From contig JACPIQ010000026.1 of the NCBI GenBank assembly GCA_016188005.1, forward strand, positions 1 to 64,000: 64,000 nt of DNA, in the 5' to 3' direction. Below are positions 32,593 to 40,236 of this stretch, piece after piece. Position numbers and translations under genes: made by a program. Numbering within the stretch: position 1 is the stretch's first letter; each line of letters begins with the position of its first letter. The notes below the pieces were generated by a model. That model was not told where the DNA came from. It ran no database searches and saw only the letters and a list, made by a program, of their open reading frames with translations. This stretch comes from Candidatus Rokuibacteriota bacterium (GTDB lineage: Bacteria; Methylomirabilota; Methylomirabilia; Rokubacteriales; CSP1-6).

Positions 32593-32919
32593 TCAGCGCC
32601 GGTATCGCCAGCGGCTCGCTCGCACGGCGTCGAGGAGGGGCGAGGGCTCCAGGTCAGCCATCTCATCGCGCGTGTAAGGAAAGATGTCGACTCCCACCGG
32701 GAATGCCCCGGGCAGGAGGTCGGGAATCCTGTCGCGAGGCGGCCTGACTGAGGCCGTCAGGACAATGAAGAGATCGACGTCGCTGCCCGGGGCCCAGGTC
32801 CCCTTCGCGAACGAGCCGAACACGATGATCTCCTCCACGTCCGGACGTGTCCGGAGGATATCCGCCGCATAGGCGTCCACCGCTCGGCGCACCCCGGCTT
32901 CATCGACGGATTTGATCAC
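32593..32919 (-). CDS. MNT-type minimal nucleotidyltransferase (antitoxin)
   Basis: About 108 residues with the polymerase-beta signature FGSFAKGTWAPGSDVDLFIVL (GS followed by D-x-D). MNT proteins pair with HEPN toxins and neutralise them by AMPylation. The HEPN gene lies just upstream and overlaps by about 20 bases. GTG 32919 gives the usual length; the frame is open further upstream but only across the HEPN gene. Confidence 0.8.
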   Translation of the reverse strand: MIKSVDEAGVRRAVDAYAADILRTRPDVEEIIVFGSFAKGTWAPGSDVDLFIVLTASVRPPRDRIPDLLPGAFPVGVDIFPYTRDEMADLEPSPLLDAVRASRWRYRR

Positions 32920-33292
32920 GACAGAAGCCAAGGATCCCCTCCGCGAGGGCGATGGCCCTGTCGGCCTCGCCGCGGGTGTAGAGGTCGGCCGGCGCACCCC
33001 GCTCGAAGCCGTTCGGATACCGCGTCGGGATGTAGTGCTTGTCCAGCTCCTTCGCGTGGTCCATCAGCGCCTCGTCCGGTCGAGCCGGCCCGGGCAGACT
33101 CGCGAGAAGCACACTCAGGGTGTGGCCCCAGGCATCGAGGTGAAGCTTCTGGAACAGCGCCTTGATCGCCTTCTCCGCCGCTTGGTGGGAGGCGAACGCC
33201 GCCCAGTCGTAGTCCTTGTCCTCCCTGGCGTGATGGGCGTGGCGAAGGTCGGCTTCGGCCTGCCTCAGCCAGTCCCGCGAGCGTTCTGCCAT
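32900..33292 (-). CDS. HEPN-domain protein (toxin of HEPN-MNT pair)
   Basis: A 130-residue helical protein: WLRQAEADLRHAHHAREDKDYDWAAFASHQAAEKAIKA is classic HEPN (quoted here in parts: HQAAEKAIKALFQ), and the C-terminal half has RYPNGFERGAP and YTRGEAD. HEPN proteins are RNases or nucleotidyl targets in toxin-antitoxin and defence modules. ATG 33292 is chosen over 33325 because GGGAGG precedes it at the right distance. The MNT partner follows. Confidence 0.8.
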   Translation of the reverse strand: MAERSRDWLRQAEADLRHAHHAREDKDYDWAAFASHQAAEKAIKALFQKLHLDAWGHTLSVLLASLPGPARPDEALMDHAKELDKHYIPTRYPNGFERGAPADLYTRGEADRAIALAEGILGFCRDQIRR

Positions 33293-33325
33293 CTGCACAC
33301 GCCTCCCGTTAGCGGTCCCGGCCAT

Positions 33326-33653
33326 CTTAACCCGCGGCAGGCTCAGCGTGTAGCCGCCATGAACGTCGCGGCCCCAACCCCGTCGCGGGCGACCTCGGCG
33401 CCAATCGGATGGGACCGGGGCAGGCTCGGCACGAGCGCCCGTTCCCGGAAGCGGGCGGCAGCCGGATGCCCGCGCCGAGTCTCGATCTCTGCGGCGGCGG
33501 AGTCCGCCGGGGCGGGACCATCACGGGGCTGCCGGGGTATAATGCCGCCCGGATCATCTGCGACGACCTGGGCCTCGCGCCCTGGTGGACCCCGCCGGAT
33601 CCGGGGGCACAGTGGGCCGCACTGCACCGGACAGACCGTCGAAAGGACCGCGC
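33326..33653. other. Gene-free stretch of 328 bases holding a promoter
   Basis: No supported gene on either strand. It contains the TATAAT box at 33538-33543 and GC-rich local palindromes, such as around 33500-33516. I see nothing else. Confidence 0.5.
33538..33543 (+). promoter_or_regulatory. Perfect -10 box upstream of the luciferase-like gene
   Basis: TATAAT; the best -35 candidate is GGGACC 18 bases upstream (matches only GAC). It would give a leader of about 100 bases before ATG 33654. Confidence 0.45.
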
Positions 33654-34643
33654 ATGGCCAGGCTCAGGATCGGCTTCATCCCCATCGAGGGCGGGCAGTT
33701 CTACCGGGAGGCCCTCGAGGAGGTGGTCCGCGGCGAGGACCTCGGCTTCGACTCGATCTGGATGGAGGAGCACCACTCCGTCCAGGACCACTACTGGCCC
33801 TCGCCGCTGACCGTGCTGGCCGGCTTCGCCACCCGCACCTCCCGCGTGACCCTCGGCACCGACATCCTGGTGGCGCCCTTCTACCACCCCGCACGGCTGG
33901 CCGAGGACGTCGCGATGCTCGACGTCATGTCCGGCGGCCGCGTCGTGCTCGGCGTCGCCATCGGCTACAAGCCGGACGAGTTCGCGCTGTACGGCGCCGA
34001 GATGGAGAAGCGCGGCGCGCGCTTCGAGGAGCAGCTCGCGGTGATGAAGGGGCTGTGGACCCAGGACTGGCTCTCCTTCAAGGGGAGGTGCTACCAGGTG
34101 GAGGGGCGGCTCGAGCCCAGGCCCGTCCAGAGGCCGCACCCGCCCCTCTGGATCGGCGGCTGGGGCGAGCTCACGCTGCGGCGAGCGGCCACGCTCGGCG
34201 ACAACTGGATCCCCGGACCCACGGCCGAATTGCCGCGGCTCGTCGCCGGCAAGAAGCGGTTCCTCGACAACCGCGCCCGGGCCGGGCTCACCGCGCCCAT
34301 CACGGAGTGGCCGCTGACCCGCGACGTCATCATCGCGGACACGGACCGGGAGGCGCGGGAGCTGGCCGAGCGGCACATCATGGTGTCCTACCGCAAGGAG
34401 TACGCCGGCGGCTGGAAGCACCCCTTCATCGACGCCTCCATCGCCACCAACCTCGACACCGTGATGAAGGACCGCTTCCTCATCGGAAGCCCCGACCGCG
34501 TCGTCCAGGCGCTCCGGCCCTTCGTCACGGAGTACGGGATGACCCACCTGATCTGCCGCCTCTTCTTCCCCGGGATGCCGCATGCGCACATCATGCGGGA
34601 GCTCGACCTCCTCGCCCGCGAGGTCATGCCGGCTTTCCGGTAG
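33654..34643 (+). CDS. Luciferase-like (LLM class) flavin-dependent oxidoreductase
   Basis: A 329-residue TIM-barrel monooxygenase: MARLRIGFIPIEGGQFYREA, WMEEHHSVQDHYWPS, RVTLGTDILVAPFYHPARLAEDVAMLD (shown in part), GGRVVLGVAIGYKPDEF and RPHPPLWIGGWG. Members use F420 or reduced FMN on diverse substrates. ATG 33654 has GAAAGGA upstream; the longer frame from 33585 adds unmatched residues. The next gene starts 8 bases after its stop, so it heads an operon with the enolase-like remnant and the dihydroorotate dehydrogenase-like gene. Confidence 0.88.
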   Translation: MARLRIGFIPIEGGQFYREALEEVVRGEDLGFDSIWMEEHHSVQDHYWPSPLTVLAGFATRTSRVTLGTDILVAPFYHPARLAEDVAMLDVMSGGRVVLGVAIGYKPDEFALYGAEMEKRGARFEEQLAVMKGLWTQDWLSFKGRCYQVEGRLEPRPVQRPHPPLWIGGWGELTLRRAATLGDNWIPGPTAELPRLVAGKKRFLDNRARAGLTAPITEWPLTRDVIIADTDREARELAERHIMVSYRKEYAGGWKHPFIDASIATNLDTVMKDRFLIGSPDRVVQALRPFVTEYGMTHLICRLFFPGMPHAHIMRELDLLAREVMPAFR

Positions 34644-34651
34644 CCCTCCGC

Positions 34652-35086
34652 ATGACAGCGGCCATCGGGCTCGCGCTCAAGGCGGCATCGTGCCACGTGC
34701 GCAACCTCCGCACGCGCCTGCCGTTTCGCTACGGCGCCGTGACGCTGACCCGCTTCCCACTGCTCCACCTGGCAGTGGAGGTCGAGGCCGCGGACGAGCG
34801 CCGAGACGGCGGCTTCGCTGCCGACAACCTCCCTCCGAAGTGGTTCGACAAGGACCCGGCCAAGAGCTTCCGGGACAACGTGGCCGACCAGCTCGCCTCG
34901 ATCCGCGCGGCCCACGAGGCCTACCTCTCCGGCGGCGAGGCCGAGGCCTCTCTCCGGATCGACGGGGGCGCGCTCGCGGTGGGCTCGCTGCAGGCGCCAG
35001 GCTACGGCGTGGCGTTCCACCCCGATCTCGACTCCCTGACCCCGCTTGCCGAGTGGAGCTTCGACTCCCTCGAGGCCGCCCCATGA
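34652..35086 (+). pseudogene. Enolase-superfamily-like remnant lacking the catalytic barrel
   Basis: A 144-residue open frame. Residues up to about 90 resemble the N-terminal lid domain of mandelate racemase-type enolases (LRTRLPFRYGAVTLTRFP, AADNLPPKWFDKDPAKSF). The last 40 residues (DGGALAVGSL, PGYGVAFHPDLDSL) look like such a protein's extreme C-terminus. The barrel with the metal and base residues would have been removed in frame. The family assignment is from memory of motif style, so moderate confidence. It could instead be a small independent protein. Its stop overlaps the next start (ATGA). Confidence 0.45.
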
Positions 35087-36126
35087 TCGCCTATCGCCCG
35101 GGGCGCTCGTTCGCCTGGAACACGGCGCATTCCCCGAAGCTCCCGGCTCGCCCGCGCCGGCTGCCCGCAGGGCCGCCGGTGTTCCTCTTCGGCCGGACGA
35201 TCGAGTGCGCCGTGGGCATCTCTGCGGGGCCCCTGCCCAACGCGCAGTGGATCCAGGCCTATGCGCGCCTGGGCTACGGGCTCCTCACCTACAAGACGGT
35301 GCGCACGGTCGCGCGCCAGGCCTTCGTCCAGCCCAATCTCCTCTTCTGCCGGCTCGGCGAGCCCTCGGTGGCGGAAGCCCGGGCGCCCCGGAACCCCGAC
35401 CCGGCGGCCATCACCTGGGCCGTGTCGCTGGGGCTGCCCTCGGCCGATCCCGAGGTGTGGCGGGCCGACGTCAAGCGCGCCCGCTCCCGGCTCGGCGAGG
35501 GCCAGCTGCTCATCGTCAGCGTGGCGGGCACGCCCATGCCGGGCGGCGACGGGGAGCAGCTCGCGGAGGACTACGCGCGCTGCGCCCAGTGGGCGGCCGA
35601 AGCGGGCGCCGACGTGGTGGAGGTCCACCTCTCCTGCCCCAACACCATGGGAGAGCACCCGCGCATGATCTTCGAGGACAAGGAGCTCTCCGCCCGGATC
35701 GTGGGGCGGGTGCGGCAGACCCTCGGCAGCCATCCGGTGATCGCCAAGCTCGGCGCCACGCCGAGCCCGCGTACTCTTCACGAGCTGGCGACGCGGCTGG
35801 CCCCGTGGCTCGACGGCTTCATCCTGGTCAACGGCCTGCAGCGGCGGGTCGTCAAGGAGGACGGCGTCCCGGCCTTCCCCGGTGCCGGGCGCGAGCTGGC
35901 GGGTGTCTCGGGGGCCGCCATCTACGAGCACTGCCGCGTGCAGGTGGAGGAGCTGATCGCGTGGCGCAAGGCCGGCGCCTGGAACCGCACCATCCTGGCC
36001 GTGGGCGGCATCACCACCGTGGAACGCGCCCGCGACATGCTCGCCGCCGGTGCCGACGCCGCCATGGTGGCGACCGCGGCGCTGGCCGACCCCCTCCTCG
36101 CCGCGCGCTTCAGGCAAGCGCGGTAG
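35083..36126 (+). CDS. Dihydroorotate dehydrogenase-like flavoprotein
   Basis: A 347-residue FMN-barrel enzyme: ISAGPLPNAQWIQAYARLGYG, YKTVRT, VEVHLSCPNTMGEH, HPVIAKLGA, and the phosphate-binding end AVGGITTVERARDMLAAGADA. The pattern matches the PyrD/dihydropyrimidine dehydrogenase group. The divergent N-terminus and the non-pyrimidine neighbourhood mean that the true substrate is uncertain. ATG 35083 overlaps the preceding stop by four bases. Confidence 0.8.
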   Translation: MIAYRPGRSFAWNTAHSPKLPARPRRLPAGPPVFLFGRTIECAVGISAGPLPNAQWIQAYARLGYGLLTYKTVRTVARQAFVQPNLLFCRLGEPSVAEARAPRNPDPAAITWAVSLGLPSADPEVWRADVKRARSRLGEGQLLIVSVAGTPMPGGDGEQLAEDYARCAQWAAEAGADVVEVHLSCPNTMGEHPRMIFEDKELSARIVGRVRQTLGSHPVIAKLGATPSPRTLHELATRLAPWLDGFILVNGLQRRVVKEDGVPAFPGAGRELAGVSGAAIYEHCRVQVEELIAWRKAGAWNRTILAVGGITTVERARDMLAAGADAAMVATAALADPLLAARFRQAR

Positions 36127-36347
36127 CACCGGGCTCGCGGACGTGTGGTGCGTGCCCGCCCGATCTTTCTCTCCTCGACCCCGTTGATCTTGGCAAGGAC
36201 GGGGAAGCGCGGGCCCTGGAGATCTCCCGGGACGGGCCAGCGGCTTACCCCAGAGGTTCTTGGGCTTGGCTGTGTGTTCTTCAGCCCGTTCATCCACGCG
36301 CTCGTCGGCCCGCTCATGCTACGATCCCATCGAGGAGGTGATGACGC

Positions 36348-36560
36348 ATGACGGCGCGTGAAGCAACCGCCGAGGTGTTCTGGGCGGCCTTTCGCACCTT
36401 GCCTCGCGCATCCCGCGAGGCCGTGCTCGGCCGACTGCTCCGGGACCGCCGCACCCGCGAGGATCTCCTCGACGTCGCAGTGTCTCTCGGGCGGGCCAGC
36501 GAGAAGAGCATTCCGTATGAGAAGGTGCGCGCGCATCTCAGGAAAACCGGGCGGCTGTGA
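36348..36560 (+). CDS. Antitoxin of a RelE/ParE-type pair
   Basis: A 70-residue, charged, helical protein (ATAEVFWAAFRTLPRASREAVL, then a basic C-terminus) preceded by AGGAGGTGATG. It directly precedes and overlaps (GTGA) a RelE-fold gene, so an antitoxin role follows from context; the sequence alone is not diagnostic. Confidence 0.7.
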   Translation: MTAREATAEVFWAAFRTLPRASREAVLGRLLRDRRTREDLLDVAVSLGRASEKSIPYEKVRAHLRKTGRL

Positions 36561-36814
36561 CCTACGCCGTCCTCATCAAGCCCTCGGCCAGGCGAGAGCT
36601 TGAAGCCCTTCCCGACCACGCGCTCCGGCGTGCCGACCGCGTCATCGCCTCCCTGGGCGCTGATCCCCGCCCTCGGGGCTCCGTCAAGCTTCGCGGCATG
36701 GCCGACCTGTTCCGGGTGCGGGTTGGCGACTACCGCGTCGTGTATCGGGTCGACGACGTGACCCGCGTCGTGGAAGTGACCAGGATCGGCCACCGGCGGG
36801 ACGTGTATCGCTGA
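36557..36814 (+). CDS. RelE/ParE-family toxin
   Basis: An 85-residue protein with the RelE fold sequence: YAVLIKPSARRELEALPD, VKLRGMADLFRVRVGDYRVVYRV (in part) and RIGHRRDVYR. RelE toxins cleave mRNA on the ribosome; ParE relatives poison gyrase. The C-terminal GHRRDVYR is typical of the RelE side. It overlaps the antitoxin by four bases. Confidence 0.88.
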   Translation: MTYAVLIKPSARRELEALPDHALRRADRVIASLGADPRPRGSVKLRGMADLFRVRVGDYRVVYRVDDVTRVVEVTRIGHRRDVYR

Positions 36815-36835
36815 GATTGTGATACGCTCTCGCCG

Positions 36836-37828
36836 ATGCGCTGGCTCATCGTGCTGCCCTTCGAGCGCCCCGAGCACATGGTCGTCGACTTCCGCGACGC
36901 GCTCGGGGGGCTCGGGCACGAGGTCCGGACCTTCGCCTACCGGCGCGACAACGCGCTCTACAAGAACCGGGGCACCAAGGCCGCCTACCAGCTCTGGATC
37001 CTCAGGCGCCTCGAGCGGGAATGCGCCGCGTGGCGCCCCTCCCTCGTGCTGGTGGTCAAGGGGGGCCCCATCACCCCTGGCGTGATCCGGCGGGTGAAGG
37101 CGAAGGTGGACACCCTCTTCCTCAACTTCTTCCCCGACAACCCGCTCTGGATGATCCCCTTCGAGTGCATCGAAGCCTACGATCTCTTCTTCACGAAGGA
37201 GCGCTACGCGCTCCGGGCGCTCCAGGCGGTGGGGCTCAGGAACCTCCACTACCTCCCGCTCTACTGCGTGCCCGAGATGCACCACCCGGTGACGCTCACG
37301 GCGGAGGAGGAGCGCACGCTCGCCTCCCCGGTGGCCTTCGTGGGGAGCCACTACCCGTACCGTGAGCGGTTCGTCCGCGAGCTGGCAGGCTACCCGTTGC
37401 GGCTCTGGGGCGCCGGCTGGCACGGCGCCGCCTCCCCGGCCGTGCGGTCCATGGCCGGGGGCGGGCCCGTCTGGGGGCGCGCGAAGCTCGCCGTCTACTC
37501 GGGGGCCACGCTCTCGCTGAACCATCACCACCCCATGAACGACATCGTGGGCGTCAACAGCCGCGCCTTCGAGCTGGCCGCCAGCAGCGCCTGCCAGGTG
37601 GTGGATCTGAAGGACGAGCTGCCGCATCTCTTCACCCCGGGCAAGGAAGTGCTGGCCTACCGGGACCTCGCCGAGCTGCGCCGGTTCCTCGACTACCACC
37701 TCGCCCATCCCGACGAGGCCCGTGAGATCGGGCATGCGGCGCTCAAACGCGCGCTGGGCGAGCACACCCTCCGCCACCGCATCGAGGAGATCATCGACGT
37801 CGTCGAGCAGCGCTTCGGGAAGCGGTAG
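36836..37828 (+). CDS. CgeB-like glycosyltransferase
   Basis: A 330-residue GT-B-type protein: MRWLIVLPFERPEHMVVDF, LVLVVKGGPITPGVIRR, LNFFPDNPLWMIPFECI, and a C-terminal sugar-nucleotide half with VAFVGSHYPYRERFV, LSLNHHHPMNDIVGVNSRAFE and a DLAELRRFLDYHLAHPDEA end. This is the CgeB/DUF3880 pattern, linked to cell-surface glycosylation. There is no ribosome binding site; an extended -10-like TGATACGCT lies 12 bases before the ATG, so expression may be leaderless or by read-through from the TA pair. Confidence 0.75.
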   Translation: MRWLIVLPFERPEHMVVDFRDALGGLGHEVRTFAYRRDNALYKNRGTKAAYQLWILRRLERECAAWRPSLVLVVKGGPITPGVIRRVKAKVDTLFLNFFPDNPLWMIPFECIEAYDLFFTKERYALRALQAVGLRNLHYLPLYCVPEMHHPVTLTAEEERTLASPVAFVGSHYPYRERFVRELAGYPLRLWGAGWHGAASPAVRSMAGGGPVWGRAKLAVYSGATLSLNHHHPMNDIVGVNSRAFELAASSACQVVDLKDELPHLFTPGKEVLAYRDLAELRRFLDYHLAHPDEAREIGHAALKRALGEHTLRHRIEEIIDVVEQRFGKR

Positions 37829-37861
37829 GGTGCTGTCTCTGAGGTTCGTTGACAGGCGCCG

Positions 37862-38008
37862 CCGGGTGGGGCCGGGGGCCCTCCCCGCGGAACCGTGGCT
37901 TCTGCGCGATGCCGGAGCCGAAGACCTCGATCTCGTGGCTCGTTACGAGACGTGGCCGCGGGTGGCGACTCAGCGTGTTCCGCGGGGAGGACCCCCGGCC
38001 CCGCCCGG
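37862..38008. repeat. 31-bp inverted repeat with 85-base loop
   Basis: Arms 37862-37892 and 37978-38008 are complementary at 29 of 31 positions, and almost all pairs are GC. It lies entirely between the glycosyltransferase and the threonine synthase-like gene. It can form a very stable hairpin or cruciform and may act as terminator, attenuator or mobile repeat. Confidence 0.85.
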
Positions 38009-38044
38009 CCCTCTGTCTTCGGATCTCCCAGACGGACCACGCGC

Positions 38045-39280
38045 GTGAGCGAGCCGGAGTCGTTCGCCAGCGAGCTCCGCTGCATCGACTGCGGCATGGC
38101 CGCCGCGCTGGGCTACCGGCTGCAGTGCGCCTTCTGCGGCGGGCTGCTCGAGCTGGCCTACGACGAGACTGCCCTCGCCAGGCGCGGGCCGGGCGTCTTT
38201 TCCGGCACCGGCCTTTGGCGCTACGCGCCCGTCCTGCCCATCGCCGACCCCGCGCACCGGTTGACGCTCGGCGAGGGCCAGACGCCGTTGCTCGAGTGCC
38301 CGGCGCTCGCCCGCCATCTGGGGGTGCGGCGGCTTCTCGTGAAGTTCGAGGGACCGAACCCCACGGGCACCGTGAAGGACCGCTCCTCGACCACGGCCGT
38401 CGCCGCGGCGCTGCAGTTCGGGTTCGGCGCGACGTCCGTCGTGAGCAGCGGCAATGCGGGCTCCTCCGTCGCCGCCTACTCGGCGCGGGCGGGGCTGCGC
38501 TCGCTGGTCTTCGCCTACGAGAAGGCCTCGGCGCCCAAGCTCCTGCACATGGCCGCCACGGCCACCGACCTCGTCATCTACCAGGGCGTCTACGACGACC
38601 TCATCACGATCTGGGACCGGCTCGTGGAGGACCGCCTCTTCTTCGACTGCGGGGCCTCGCGCAACGCCTACAAGCACGAGGGCAAGAAGACCATCGCCTA
38701 CGAGATCGCCGAGCAGCGGGGCTGGCAGGTGCCCGACGTGGTCGTCGCGCCCGTGGCCGTGGGCGAGACGTTCATTGCCGCCCACCGTGGCTTCTGCGAG
38801 ATGGAGCGGCTGGGCTGGATCGCGCGTCGGCCGCTGATGGTGGCCGCTCAAGCCACGCGCGCCAACGCCGTCGCCTCCGCCTGGCGCGAGCAACGCGCGC
38901 TCCAGCCGCTCAAGATCGGCTACACGGTGGCGGAGGGGCTCGCCGCGGGGAACCCCGGGCGCAAGGGCGAGTGGGTGCTTCGGATCCTCCGCGAGACGGG
39001 CGGTGTGGCTGGCGATGCCGAGGACGAGGAGATCCTCCGCGCCCAGGCGCTGCTGGCGCGGACCGAGGGCATCTGGGCGGGACCCACCGGGGTCGCCACC
39101 CTTGCGGTGCTCGAGCGCCTGCTGGCGGAGAAGGCCGTGGACCCCGACGCCGCGATCTGCGTCATCGTGAGCGAGACGGGGCTCAAGACCGAAGCTCCGC
39201 CGCCGAGCCGTCAAGGCACCGCCTTCGACGAGGCGTCGCTGAGGCGCCTCGTCCGCGATCGCCTCGGCAGGGCGAGCTGA
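38045..39280 (+). CDS. Threonine synthase-like PLP enzyme with zinc ribbon
   Basis: A 411-residue PLP-dependent beta-family enzyme. An N-terminal zinc ribbon (CIDCG...CAFCGG) precedes the threonine synthase core: LGEGQTPLLE, NPTGTVKDRSS with PLP Lys111, SSGNAGSSVAAYSARAG, and a C-terminal VIVSETGLK. It converts O-phosphohomoserine to threonine, or acts as a related lyase. GTG 38045 follows the inverted repeat by 36 bases. The frame is open upstream, but homology starts at the ribbon. Confidence 0.85.
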   Translation: MSEPESFASELRCIDCGMAAALGYRLQCAFCGGLLELAYDETALARRGPGVFSGTGLWRYAPVLPIADPAHRLTLGEGQTPLLECPALARHLGVRRLLVKFEGPNPTGTVKDRSSTTAVAAALQFGFGATSVVSSGNAGSSVAAYSARAGLRSLVFAYEKASAPKLLHMAATATDLVIYQGVYDDLITIWDRLVEDRLFFDCGASRNAYKHEGKKTIAYEIAEQRGWQVPDVVVAPVAVGETFIAAHRGFCEMERLGWIARRPLMVAAQATRANAVASAWREQRALQPLKIGYTVAEGLAAGNPGRKGEWVLRILRETGGVAGDAEDEEILRAQALLARTEGIWAGPTGVATLAVLERLLAEKAVDPDAAICVIVSETGLKTEAPPPSRQGTAFDEASLRRLVRDRLGRAS

Positions 39281-39366
39281 GCCGTGCCGCACGGCGAGGC
39301 GAGCGGATAAGGGAATTCCCCGAGCGGAGCGAGGCCGGCGAGCTGAGCCCTGCCTCACGGCGAGGC
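39271..39366. repeat. 30-bp direct repeat, 66-bp period
   Basis: Copies 39271-39300 and 39337-39366 match at 28 of 30 bases. The first covers the last codons and stop of the threonine synthase-like gene, so the gene end itself has been duplicated downstream. Confidence 0.7.
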
Positions 39367-39639
39367 AGGCAAGCTCAATTCGCGGCGCCAGGAATCCCCC
39401 AGCGGCGCGGACGCGTCGAAACGGGCGTGGGGCGCGGCTGCGCGCCTCCTGGAGCCGCCGCAGGACTTACTGGCCGGCACGCAGACTTTTCGTGCCCCGG
39501 CGCAGCCGGCAGCCTTGTTCGGCCGCGAGTTCGTGTGGCGAAAGATCTCCGCCCGGGCGCGATTCAGGCACGCGGCTTGCTCCGGGATAGGCGGCTGTCC
39601 AGCGCGCAGGCCGAATCGTCCCCGGGGAGGCCAGAAGAG
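39281..39639 (+). other. Intergenic stretch of 359 bases with repeat copy and sigma-54-like site
   Basis: No supported gene. It holds the second copy of the 30-bp direct repeat (39337-39366) and a sigma-54-like element at 39566-39581. I see nothing else. Confidence 0.5.
39566..39581 (+). promoter_or_regulatory. Sigma-54-like promoter upstream of the MlaC-like gene
   Basis: AGGCAC, five bases, TTGCT: one mismatch (A for T) to the core, with GG and GC correctly 12 bases apart. The transcript would start near 39592, 48 bases before the ATG. Confidence 0.5.
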
Positions 39640-40236
39640 ATGACACGCGGAACTGCTCTCTCTGTCGCGCTGGCGGCACTGGTGACGCTCGCCGGAACGC
39701 CCGGGGCCCACGCCGGACCCGTGACCGACCAGCTCAGGCTCCACATCGACCGCGTCGTCCAGACACTCGAGGACCCCACCCTGAAGGGCCCGGCCAAGGC
39801 TCTGGAGCGGCGTCGGGCGCTACGTCAAGCAACCGACGGCATCTTTCACTGGGCGGAGATGGCCCGGCGCACCCTCGGCGGGCACTGGGAGGAGCGCTCC
39901 GAGACGGAGCGCGCGGAGTTCACCGCGCTCTTCCGCGACCTGATCGAGCGCGCGTATCTCGTCAAGATCGAGCGGTACAGCGGCGAGGCGATCCGGTACG
40001 AGGGTGAGTCCGCAGAGGGCGAGCGGAGGCTGGTCCGCACCCGGCTGCTGACGCGGCAAGGTCAGGAGGTCGCCATCGACTATCTGATGGCCCGCGACAG
40101 CCAGCGCTGGATGATCCACGACGTGGTCGTCGAGGGCGTCGGCCTCACCGCCAACTACCGCGCCCAGTTCGACGGGATCATCCGGACCTCCTCCTACGCG
40201 GAGCTGGTCCGGAAGATGCGGAGCCGCGCCTCCTGA
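39640..40236 (+). CDS. mlaC: MlaC/Ttg2D-like periplasmic phospholipid-binding protein
   Basis: A 198-residue secreted protein with signal peptide (ALSVALAALVTLAGTPGAHA) and the Ttg2 core: DRVVQTLEDP, FHWAEMARRTLGGHWEERSE, FRDLIERAYLVKIERYSGE and VAIDYLMARDSQRWMIHDVVVEGVGL (in part). MlaC carries phospholipids between the outer and inner membrane. No mlaBDEF genes are adjacent. ATG 39640 is weakly supported by GGGGAGG 11 bases upstream. Its 3' end overlaps the convergent DNA methylase gene by 59 bases. Confidence 0.85.
   Translation: MTRGTALSVALAALVTLAGTPGAHAGPVTDQLRLHIDRVVQTLEDPTLKGPAKALERRRALRQATDGIFHWAEMARRTLGGHWEERSETERAEFTALFRDLIERAYLVKIERYSGEAIRYEGESAEGERRLVRTRLLTRQGQEVAIDYLMARDSQRWMIHDVVVEGVGLTANYRAQFDGIIRTSSYAELVRKMRSRAS

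Noticed and set aside
36127-36347. Minus-strand phrase GPRFPVLAKINGVEERK resembling an old-yellow-enzyme or dihydroorotate dehydrogenase strand
   Set aside because: Only about 17 residues look familiar, with no flanking motif; probably chance.
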